Shown piece by piece: positions 23,326 to 32,951 of a DNA stretch of 64,000 nucleotides. The translations under genes and the position numbers were made by a program. Source of the DNA: Icerya purchasi (lineage: Eukaryota > Arthropoda > Insecta > Hemiptera > Monophlebidae). The DNA lies in assembly GCA_039619475.1 (NCBI GenBank), contig CM077115.1:478900400-478964399 (forward strand), in the 5' to 3' direction. Each line of letters begins with the position of its first letter. Positions within the stretch are counted from its first letter, which is position 1. The notes under the pieces were generated by a model. That model was not told where the DNA came from. It saw only the letters and a list, made by a program, of their open reading frames with translations, and ran no database searches.

Positions 23326-23768
23326 ACCCCTTACAATAAAGAAACGACCCCAGCACAGCGGCAGTTGCACTTTCTGCTAGTGCACGCTCGCGCTTTTCTC
23401 TTTCTTCAAAAATATTTCATTTCAAACACCTGCACTTTCTTCCCGTACCTACAACATACAACGTTGTACACAAACACACTATCTCACACCGCCGACTAAC
23501 AGACATACCTCACCGACTCTTGAGTACCGCCGAACTGTTTTACACCACCTCAGAAGCCTTAATGAAGCGCAAGCAAACTTACGAAAATCAGCGCACACTA
23601 CACACACTTCCCATCGCACACATACAGTCGCACACTGAACTCTCGTAGAGATCATGGCATCCCTCTTGCCACCTCCTTGCGTTACCACTACCTTGCCTAG
23701 CCGGCGCCGTGAAATGACGCGACACACGTACATCACATTCATCCCTCCACACACGAAACTGACAACAT
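23326..23768. other. Unassigned, relatively GC-rich spacer
   Basis: No recognised product on either strand. Base composition is visibly richer in C and G (many CACAC and CGC steps) than the surroundings. It could be the internal part of whatever LINE owns the ORF1 next to it. A 91-codon minus-strand frame (23,754-23,479) has no recognisable features. Confidence 0.4.
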
Positions 23769-24497
23769 TTATAATAATTTATTTATAGCCTCCTCGAATC
23801 GAATGTGAAGTACGCGATCTTGCTGGTCCTTCCTAACATAAATTTTTCTTCTTTTCCACCAGACGTAACGAAAATTCATTAGTCTCGCATTTTGTTTCGT
23901 CTTCCACAGCAAGTCTTTATGGCACCTAGACAGCATTTCGTTTACATATGCCTGACGTTCACTGCTTAAATTGTTAGTAACTTCTTTGTCCAAGATCTGG
24001 TGTTCAATTTTTTTGCCTAATATTTTGTCCGCTAATCTGCTGGATGTCTTCAATATTATCGGTTTCGGCAATTTCACATTCCTTGAAGGTTGTCTGTGCG
24101 CCGCCACAATCTCATCTTCCTTAAACTCGACCCCAATTTTCTAACAAACTTGAACAATAATTTGTTGCAAGTTCTCATCGTGCGCTTCCGATATTTCGTG
24201 AAACTCAACATTTTCACGGCGGCCGTACTGTTCGAGCTCATGAACTGTGATTGTGAGCTCTGAAATCTGTTGATCTTTTTTTAAGAATTCGTCTGTTAAT
24301 TTTTCAACTTGCTGACGTAGAGCTTTAACTTCCGCCATCAAGTCCTGGATTAACTGCTGCATGACATCATACTTGTCTGACACAAATTTAGTACATTTTT
24401 TCATGCCACATACTTCGCGCTTTATCACGTTTACTGTCGACGCAATCGATGTATATTCCATCTCATCTCTTTCAGAGTCACCGTGATGAAGCAGCAT
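23769..24497 (-). pseudogene. LINE ORF1 (FP25K-like coiled-coil nucleic-acid-binding protein)
   Basis: Minus-strand frame of about 243 codons with a single in-frame TAG (24,141-24,143). The first ~80 residues are heptad-like and charged (LRQQVEKLTDEFLKKDQQIS), followed by LEQYGRRENVEFHEI. Further on are AAHRQPSRN, KPIILKTSSRLADKIL, VNEMLSRCHKDLLWKTK and a basic C-terminus. This order is that of the ORF1 proteins of many insect LINEs that resemble baculovirus FP25K. Which LINE family here it served cannot be told; the sequence on both sides belongs to other insertions. Confidence 0.7.
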
Positions 24498-24574
24498 ATC
24501 TTATCTGCTTTTTTTAACAGCTTCGACGCTCTTATCACTCAGGTGCCTCTTGATATGCTGTTTATTATTCTTTT

Positions 24575-27500
24575 CAAATGGTATCCTTTGTTGTGAAACT
24601 TGAGATGAAAATAATAAATCACGATCCCCTAAACTTGATCTCCGTCTACGTATCTTCTGATTTTGATCTTAATCACTTTCCCCTCTCTTTTTTTGTTTAT
24701 TTCTCTCCCACAATTTTTTATCATTATTGGCGACTGGAACTCACGTTCTCCCTCGTGGGATTGCTCATCTCACAATTCCAATAGTGTAATTCTTGAAAAT
24801 TTTATTATTTCCGATAATTTAGTTTTCCTCAATGACTCCTCGCCTATCTACATTAAGAATCCGTCTATCTTTAGCTCTCTTGATCTAACCTTTTTTTCCC
24901 CCAATGCAGGCCTCAACTATAACTGGAAGACTCTTGCGGGTACCTTTGGCAGTGATCATGTTCCCATTTTATTAACTACTCCTAATCTTCCTTATCCTAC
25001 TTCTTACAGGCCTCTCTATTCCCCCCGATGGAATCTTTCTAAAACATACTGGACTCTTTTTCGTTCTATTGTTGATTCTTTGCTTCTTGATATCACCTTT
25101 CCACCGACCCCATATCATCCTATAATTCTTTTCTTCACTCTATTACGTTTGCTCTTTCTTTGTCCTCTTCTTCTCGTTTCTCCCTGCCCTCTAAGCGTGG
25201 TGCTGTGACATCTTCACTTTAGTGGAATGAAGAATGCAATGCAGCTTTTAGTTTCAGCTGAGCTTCTCTCAGAAACTTCCGCTCCAGTTCTACTATGGAG
25301 AATTTCCTTGTTCATAAATGAGTTAATGCAAAAACCAGATACATACTCAAGGCCGCGAAGAAGTCCTCATGAAAAGATTTTTGTACTTCCTTTTCGAGAA
25401 CAACTCCTCTCCTCCATATTTGGAAATTGACTAAATCCTTAATCCCCATTCTCTGAACGCCCTTCAAACCTCAATCTGTTCCCTGATAGGCTTTTATCCT
25501 TTGCCGAATCTATCGCCCCCGATTTCGTCCCTAACTTTGACGAGTTTTATTATTTTCTTTCAATACAAAATTCATCCCCTCACCTTCTTACATCTACTTT
25601 CAATATCAATCAGTTAAAGTCTGTTCTTCTAAACTCTACTAGACCTACACCAGGTCTAGACGGTATTCCATATATTGTCCTTAAAAATCTGTCTGAGCAG
25701 ACCCTTTTGTTCCTCCTTGAACTTTTTAATTCCTTCTTGTCCAGAGGTATCATTCCCTTGTCCTGGAACTCTTTCATCATCATTCTTATCCCTAAGAAAA
25801 GGCATCATGTTTTAGGAAAATTGTTGAATGTATGCTGAACAAACGTCTTGTTTGGTTGCTGGAACATGATAATTTACTTCCTTATAATATGTTTGGTTTT
25901 CGGCCAGGCATTGGCCCTACCGATTGCATTAGCTCTTTTCTATCCTATATTTATAAATCTTTCATTTACAAACAGTATACAGTTGCTTCTTTTATTGATG
26001 TTTCTTCAGAGTTCGATAACGTTCATTTGCCAACTTTGAGAGGTATAATAGCAGCAATTAATCTTCCAATCAAATTCACCTCCTTAACAATTAATCTCAT
26101 CATGAGTCTCGCACTTTCCACTTTTCCTCTCCAGAGCCTCTAGCTCTAAGAAGTGTATTCCGTGGTCTTCCTCAAGGTTCCCCTCTCAGTCGTACTGTTT
26201 TTAACATTTACACTGTTGCTATGGCATCTCTTCCTTTAAACTCCCTTTCCTTATTCTTTGTCGATCATATTGTTCTCGCAACTGCCAACGAGACGATTAA
26301 TTCTTCTCTGGCTACGCTAAAACATTCTCTATCGTCTATTTATCTTTCTACTTTCTTGCACGGTTTTCACTCTGTGTCCGTACAATCCCGCTTCTGTTAT
26401 TATTTCCCTGAATCGAATGCTACTTCCTCACGTTAGTTGCTTCTGCTACACTGGAGTTTACCTAAATAGTCGACTAAACTTTTCCGAGCATATCAGTTAT
26501 CTTTCTCGTTCTGCCATTAAAAGACTGAATTTATTGAAATTCTTATTACCAACCAAATGGGGTGGTGATCCTCCTGTACTTATTTCCTTGTACGAGGGAC
26601 GTTTCAAAACTCTCCGCCACGCTTTCAGATCTCATGTTCATTTATCTATGGCTGTGCTTCTAAATCCCTTCTTTCCAAATTGGATAGAATACAGAATTTC
26701 TGTCTCGGTCTATGTCTCGGAGCTCTTAAATTTTCTCCTATTTCAGCAATGCTTGCTGAATCTAATATATCTCCTCTTTCAGTTCGAAGATCTTATTTGA
26801 GCTATCGTTTTCTTTCTAAACGTGTACCTTGCATTTCTTCTCAACTTATCTCTTCCTTGTCGGGGCTTCTTTTAGTATCCCCGTTTTTACTTTTTCCAAC
26901 TCCGCCTTTCTGTTCTATTTTTACAGTCGAGTTGATGGCTATCCTACGTGCAATTATTTATAGTTTCTCCAATCGTAACTTTTCCCACTATCTAAGAATA
27001 TCTGACTCCATGAGTGCTCTTCCGGCTATCAGTTTAGCCCTTCCCCCTCCCGTTACAGACTTCATCATTCTTCATATACGATCTTTCATACACAACCTTT
27101 CCTTTCATCAGTCTATCCGCGTTGATCTGCTGTGGTTCCCTGATCATAGAGTCATCGAGGGTAACGAAATGGCGGATGCCTTGGCTCAGGTTGCTGTCCA
27201 CTCTCGCTTTCACTTTAAAAAGATTCCTAGTTCCAATCTATCGTCCTTAAGTAAGAAATTTCACTTTAAATTTTGATCGGATATGTACCCTTCTTCTTTT
27301 ACCAATGATAGTTCCTTCTACCTTTCAATTCAACTTAACCTTCCTAATAATTCTTGGCTTTCAGAATACTCGTCTTTTCTATGTTCTGTTATTGTCCCTA
27401 TTATTTGCCTACGCTTCAATCACACTGTTATCTTCTCACTTTGGTTTCCTCTCCTTATTGTCCCCCATGTCTTAATGAAGCAGTTGTTTGTGATGCTAAT

Positions 27501-27635
27501 CACATTTTCTTTGAGTGTTCTGCTCTTTCTGTGGAACGCTCTTTCCTTTATTTACTCATTTTAAAGTCAAGGCTTCCTGTTCCTTATTGTGATTCCTATA
27601 GCCTGTCCACCCCCCCCCAAGATAGACGAAACGGT
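24575..27635 (+). pseudogene. I-group LINE family A, + strand copy
   Basis: 5'-truncated within the endonuclease. Pieces in order: IIIGDWNSRSPSWD, SSLDLTFFSP and GSDHVPI (24,715-24,970); PGLDGIPYIVLKNL (about 25,650); NKRLVWLLEHDNLLPYNMFG (25,840); RGLPQGSPLSRTVFNIY (26,160); a VDHI relic where the DD box should be (26,260); KWGGDPPVLISLYEG (26,560); RNase H pieces VELMAILRAI, ISDSMSALPAI and GNEMADALAQVAV (26,930-27,190); and the knuckle EAVVCDANHIFFECSAL (27,475). Many stops and frameshifts. The 3' end is hit by the RTE insertion at 27,636. Confidence 0.85.
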
Positions 27636-27640
27636 GGAGA

Positions 27641-27648
<8 letters not shown>
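27636..27648. repeat. RTE target site duplication, left
   Basis: GGAGATATTATTA, repeated exactly at 31,686-31,698. The last bases merge with the ATT repeat, so the true length could be shorter. Confidence 0.75.
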
Positions 27649-27690
<42 letters not shown>

Positions 27691-27743
27691 GCCATAAGTA
27701 TATTTCTATATAATATAATCTTAAATTATAAGTAATAATACTA

Positions 27744-30576
27744 TTAGCCCTTATATCGGGCAAAGGCCTCCCTCAAACGTGCCCATTCACACCGGTCCCA
27801 GGCTACTCTTTGATAATGTTTATGTCCTAACATTTTAGAAATATTATCGTCCCACCTTAATTTTTGTCTTCCTCTTTTTCGTTTGTTATAAAGACTCCAG
27901 TCCGTTACAATCTTTGTCCATTTATCGCTTCCAATCCTAGCTATATGTCCCGTCCAGTCCCATTTTTGTCTCTTTATTATTCTATTAAAAATACTAGTAT
28001 TGTTAAGTTTATTCCTGATGTCTTTATGTTTAATTTTATCCTTTAGTCTAACGCCTAACATCGACCTCTCTACTGCCTTCTGCAGTCTTTCTATTTTATT
28101 TTCTAAATTTGTAGATAAGGTCCAAGTCTGACAACCATAAGTAAGGGTGGGTACTACACAGCTGTTTAGTATTGCACATTTTAGACTATTACTATATGGG
28201 CCTTTAAAGATATGTTTTAAGGACCAATATTTCCGCCAGGTAAGTACAATTCTACGTTCCACCTCCTTTATTGTTCTATTATCCGCCGAAATTAATTGAC
28301 CTAGATAAATAATATTGTCAAGTCTTTCAATCCTCTTGTTATCCAATCTTATTTCTTTATTCAAACTCCCATTTGACACCCATTTTGTTTTTTCTAAATT
28401 TATACTTAAACCTGCCTCTTTTCCTGCTTCGTTGAGTTCGTTTAGCATACTCTGTAAATCATCTATTTTATCCGATATTAATATTATGTCGTCAGCAAAT
28501 CTGAGGTTATTTAGATATTTTCCGTTTATTTTTATACCCCTATTTGACCAATCTAATTTCTTAAACGTTTCCTCTAGTGCTGAACAGAATAGTAATGGGG
28601 AGAGCGGGTCTCCTTGTTTAATACCTCTCCCTATTTCGAAAAATTTACCTATTTTATCCGTTATTATTCTAGCTTTCATGCCTTTATACGTATCATCGAT
28701 TATTGCTCTAAAATTCTCGGGGACTCCTTGTTTCTTTAATGCTGATAATAGGAATCTATGGTTTAGTGAATCAAAAGCTTTAGTATAGTCGATAAATAAT
28801 AAATTTAACTCTATCTGGAATTCTTTACATTTCTCGATTAATTGGTTTACAACATGTAAGTGATCAATTGTTGAATAACCATTTCTGAAACCCGCTTGTT
28901 CTGGAGGTTGTTCGAATTCTAATATATTTTTTATTCTATTTGTTAGGACTTTTGAAAAGATTTTAGAGATGGTAGAACCTAGACAGATTGGTCTATAATT
29001 TTCCATTTTTTCTTTGTTTCCTTTTTTATAAATTAAAATAATATTTGATTCTTTCCAACTTTTAGGAATTTTCCTATTACTTAGAATCAGGTTAAACAGA
29101 ATTGTTAATAGCTCTATCATTTCTCCTCCTGCGTATTTTATTTGCTCGTTTGTAATTTCATCTGCACCTGTTGCTTTATCGCTTTTTAAGGTACCCACTA
29201 CCTTTTCTATTTCCTCTCTTAAGAATTTTGGTTCGTCTTCTTGTATTTCATTTATTAAGTCAGTTTCTTCCATATCGTCTATTTTTTTGTAGAGATTACC
29301 GAAATAATTTGTAGCGGTGGTGTTTATATCTAGTCTGTTATATGTTTTAAGGTTATATCTATTCGCTAAACATACATGCCAATTTAATCCTTGTCCTAAA
29401 TTTTTCCTTATGATTTTTGTACTCTTTGTTGATTCTAAAATCTTTTTTATCATCTCCACTTCTTTCTCTTTATTGAAGGTTCTTAATTTATATTTTATTA
29501 ATTTACACATCAAATTTAGCTCTATTCTTTCCTTTGGGGACTTATTCCTTTTATTTATCAATCTCTGTCTCTCTTCTATCTTAGCCGAAATGTCTTGTGG
29601 GAGCCCTCCATTTTTTCCAAATACTTTTTTATGCATTAATTCCTTCTTTGAGTTTATAATTAATTCCTTAATTAACCCATCCAGTTTTTCCATATTGAAT
29701 TGATATTCTTCTATTCGTTTAGTCTCCAGAACCTTTTTAAATATTCTGTTATATTCAGCTTCATTTTCCTTCGATATATACATTTTTTTTAACTTTTGCA
29801 CAGGTAACCTTCTCCTTTCTTTGAACACTAATTCTCAACTCACTGGCCTGTGGTCCGAATAGTATTGAAAATTATTTATTACTTCAAAGTTTTTTATATT
29901 TACTCGGCTATTAGTCAGCATGTAGTCTATTTGAGTATTATATTTCCCGTTTGGAGAGGTCCAGGTCCATAGTCGTCCTCTGCGTTTCTTAAAATAACTA
30001 TTTATAATACTAAAATTATTTTCCAGACAGAATTTCACTAATTTCTCACCTCTCGCGTTTCTCCTTCCAAAATTATATGGGCCTAAAATTTTTTCCTCTT
30101 CCGACCTTCTCATACCTATTTGACTATTGAAGTCTCCCATTATAATAATCTGATTATTCATGTTAATTCTTAGACCTAATATAATTTTATTTAATTTATT
30201 ATAAAATTCCTCGATTTCTATCTCATCAGAGTTCGATGTTGGGGCGTAGACTTGGATTATCGTTAATGAGCTAAATTTGTCTACTCTAAATTTTACTAAT
30301 GCTATTCTATCACTATAACCTCTATATTCTATCAAGTTCTTTTTGCATTTTTTACTTATGAGGAAGCCGACTCCCTTCTGCCCTTTATTATTACCTGTCC
30401 AGCATAGAACTTTTGCCGATTTTAATTCTAAAATTTTTTCTCCCTGTCTTTTAGTTTCTGAGAGCCCTAATACGTCTAAATGCTTTTTATCAAATGCTTC
30501 CTCTATTTCCATAACATTTTCTTTACTTTTAAGAGTTCTTGCATTAAAACTTGCTAACTTTATTTCGTTATTATAA
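27744..30576 (-). pseudogene. RTE ORF2: APE endonuclease plus reverse transcriptase
   Basis: About 940 codons broken only by a TGA at 29,835-29,837. The endonuclease begins IKLASFNARTL (about 30,570) and shows GLSETKRQGE, IIIMGDFNSQIG, WTWTSPNGKYNTQIDYMLT and YYSDHRPVS. RT motifs are DKATGADEITNEQIKY, WKESNIILIYKKGNKE, NYRPICL, LLFIDYTKAFDSLNH, GIKQGDPLSPLLF and RFADDIILIS. The C-terminus has KWDWTGHIARI, then KRGRQKLRWDDN. The short endonuclease-RT spacing, GDPLSP motif and GRPxxRW-type ending fit the RTE/BovB clade. It ends about 95 bp before the tail. Confidence 0.88.
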
Positions 30577-30770
30577 CTATAATTACGAGTATTTCTAATT
30601 TTATTTTTAAATATATTTTTAAAATCGGTTTTAAAATTCTTTTTAATATTATTTTTATTTTTACCTTTGATTTTAACTCTATCCTGTGAAGTGCTGTTTG
30701 AGGGGTGTAGTCCAGTTTGCCCTCGCTGACCAGGCGTGACTGGGCAAAAGTTCGAGTTTGGTCTTACATT

Positions 30771-31597
30771 TCATTTATTTTTATTTGAACGTGTTATAAT
30801 TGACGACGCGTTATTCGAATTAGCTACGGTAAACGTATCAATAACTGCTTGTTTTGTTTTCTTATGTTGCTGCTGTTGTTGTATCGGCGTGTCCGCTTTT
30901 GCTTCCACGTTGGTTAACGTCGGCTGTGTTTCCGTGTGATTCATCAGTACTTGATTCAACTGTATCATATTATCTATTCTTATCGTACTTGCATCTATAG
31001 TAGTCTTTATGTATACCTTCCCTTCTCTTTCCCACACAAAAGCCAAGTTTCCGTTTTTTCGTTCTTGTTTCGCGGCGAGTAATCTTTCTCTTGTGTCCTG
31101 TGTTAGATCTTCACTTACGTATATTTTCGCCGATGACTCTAGTCCTACATCACTGCCGCATAATTTCCTCTTCTTTGAATTAATTATCATTTGTGATTTT
31201 TTCTCTCTATTATTTAATTTTACTATTACTGCCGCTGTTATATTTTCCCGCGATTGTAGCCGATGCACCGCCTTCAAATCGAATTCTTTTAATTGTACGC
31301 CTAGTTCCTGCGCTATTTTAACTACCTTCGATTTGATGTTCTCATCCTTCTCATTCCGTATATTATAATGTTGTCCCTTCTCGAATATTGGTTTATCTTA
31401 TTTATTTCCTCGCGTAGACATTCCTTTTCTTTTTTAATATCCTCCATCTCTTTCTTAATTATTTCATTTTCGTTTTTCAGACTCGCTAGTTCCGCGTTAA
31501 TATTATCGATTTTAATGTTAGTATTATTACATACCGTTTTTATTGCTTTGATTTCTTCCCAAATGAGGTCCCATCTCTCTATTATTTTATTTTCCAT
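30771..31597 (-). pseudogene. RTE ORF1 (coiled-coil protein)
   Basis: Two overlapping minus-strand frames, 31,597-31,322 and 31,277-30,771, forming one protein with a frame change near 31,350. The first has a long heptad-rich coiled coil (LKNENEIIKKEMEDIKKEKE) then NQYSRRDNIIIYG. The second has KAVHRLQSREN, SAKIYVSEDLTQDTRERLLA, and a polyglutamine patch (QQQQQ, about 30,880). The order matches FP25K/L1-ORF1-like proteins, as in the ORF at 23,769-24,497 but clearly diverged. A ~200-base gap separates it from ORF2. Confidence 0.72.
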
Positions 31598-31685
31598 TAT
31601 CTAGTCTTATTACTTTCAATCGTTAAACAACAAATATGAACGCGATAACACACTACTGTGAATCTTATCAATCACTACCAAACTC

Positions 31686-31698
31686 GGAGATATTATTA
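31686..31698. repeat. RTE target site duplication, right
   Basis: GGAGATATTATTA, matching 27,636-27,648. It marks the 5' end of the RTE copy. Confidence 0.75.
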
Positions 31699-31940
31699 GA
31701 AGATATATTTAAAAATCCAATTGCACCACATTCTACCTTATCAGAAAGAAACACAATATAAGTAATGATTATATAATTGGGTTCAGTGGTATAAAAGATA
31801 TGATGAATATTAGTAAATATGAGAAGAGGCTGAAATAATCGCTAAAGGGAAACAGGAGAGGCGTATTTGAACCAAAGGAGAAGAATAAATCAGAATATGA
31901 AAATATTTATATTATTATTTAGAATTATTTTTAAATTTAA

Positions 31941-32948
31941 CCGCCGCCAATATTCATAGACAATGTCACACACTTCCAACGCATGAAAAATGCTATTGAA
32001 AAAGCTATAGAAAATGATGACTACATCTGCCGTACGCTGGCAAACAACAGAGTTAAAGTTAATGTGAAAGACGCATCCAGCTATCGTAACTTAACAAGCT
32101 ATCTCACTAATCAGAAAATTAGTTTTTATACTTACCAAACAAAAAGCGAAAGATCGTACAGAGTTGTACTCAGGCATCTACATCCGTCAGTAGACGCAAA
32201 CGATATTATGGTCGCGTTAAATGAGAAAGGATTCCAGGTGCGACAAGTGACAAACATCCGACACCACCTTACTAAAAAACCTCTACCATTATTTTTCATT
32301 GATCTTGAACCGAGGGATATTAACAAAGATATTTATCAACTTAAATATTTACTCAATGTTAAAATCAAAGTTGAGCCACCGCGTAAAAATTTTGAAATAC
32401 CTCAATGTAAACGATGTCAGCAGTACGGACATACACAACGCTTCTGTAATCGGCCGTTTACGTGTGTTAAATGCGCTGCCACACATCCGACAAACAAATG
32501 CTCAAAAACTAAAGAAACTCTTCCCGAATGTGCACTATGTGGAGGTAATCACCCTGCGAATTACAAGGGTTGCACAGTCTATAAAGAACTACAAAAAATG
32601 CGTACCAAGCGAAATAACAGCTTACTTGAAAAATCCAACGTCATGGTTAAGATGCTGGAAGAACCTAATCCTCCGATACTCAGACTAACGCCAGACGCTG
32701 CAACTGCAAACAACCCTATAATGAAGACTCAGTCACCTAACCAGCAGTTGAAAACGCAAGATAAATCGTACTCTCAAGCTTTGAAAGGACATCCACCAGC
32801 AGTAGTGCAACAGCAACCAAATGATCCTAACTACGATTGTCTACTGGCTATCTTAACTCGCTTTGAATCATTGCTTGAACAAATGAACAAGCAAAATCAG
32901 ATTATGATGGAGCTTCTGACTAAGCTCATCACTAAAATAATTCCATAA
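31941..32948 (+). CDS. Jockey ORF1 (gag-like, CCHC zinc knuckles), N-terminally truncated
   Basis: RNA-binding gag-like protein of a Jockey LINE. Open from 31,941 (PPPIFIDNVTHF), with the first ATG at 31,983. The middle matches the PRE_C2HC region (VLRHLHPSVDANDIMVALNE). Three knuckles follow: CKRCQQYGHTQRFC, CVKCAATHPTNKC and CALCGGNHPANYKGC. After these come a proline/glutamine-rich stretch and a short hydrophobic C-terminal helix. Typical Jockey gag proteins are longer at the N-terminus, which agrees with 5' truncation of the insertion. It ends three bases before the ORF2 start codon. Confidence 0.85.
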   Translation, partial: PPPIFIDNVTHFQRMKNAIEKAIENDDYICRTLANNRVKVNVKDASSYRNLTSYLTNQKISFYTYQTKSERSYRVVLRHLHPSVDANDIMVALNEKGFQVRQVTNIRHHLTKKPLPLFFIDLEPRDINKDIYQLKYLLNVKIKVEPPRKNFEIPQCKRCQQYGHTQRFCNRPFTCVKCAATHPTNKCSKTKETLPECALCGGNHPANYKGCTVYKELQKMRTKRNNSLLEKSNVMVKMLEEPNPPILRLTPDAATANNPIMKTQSPNQQLKTQDKSYSQALKGHPPAVVQQQPNDPNYDCLLAILTRFESLLEQMNKQNQIMMELLTKLITKIIP

Positions 32949-32951
32949 ACA

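Larger units (their letters stand above)
27649..31685 (-). mobile_element. Near-complete RTE-clade LINE, about 4.0 kb
   Basis: Minus-strand element with an ORF1, an endonuclease-RT ORF2, a short 3' region and a simple-repeat tail (read as TAA repeats, about 27,690-27,649), bounded by a 13-bp target duplication. RTE elements commonly end in short tandem repeats rather than poly(A). Damage is limited to one stop in ORF2 and one frame change in ORF1, so the copy is fairly young. Confidence 0.85.

Noticed and set aside
23479..23754. 91-codon Cys/Val-rich minus-strand frame
   Set aside because: Composition follows local GTGTG/CACAC richness; no domain recognised.
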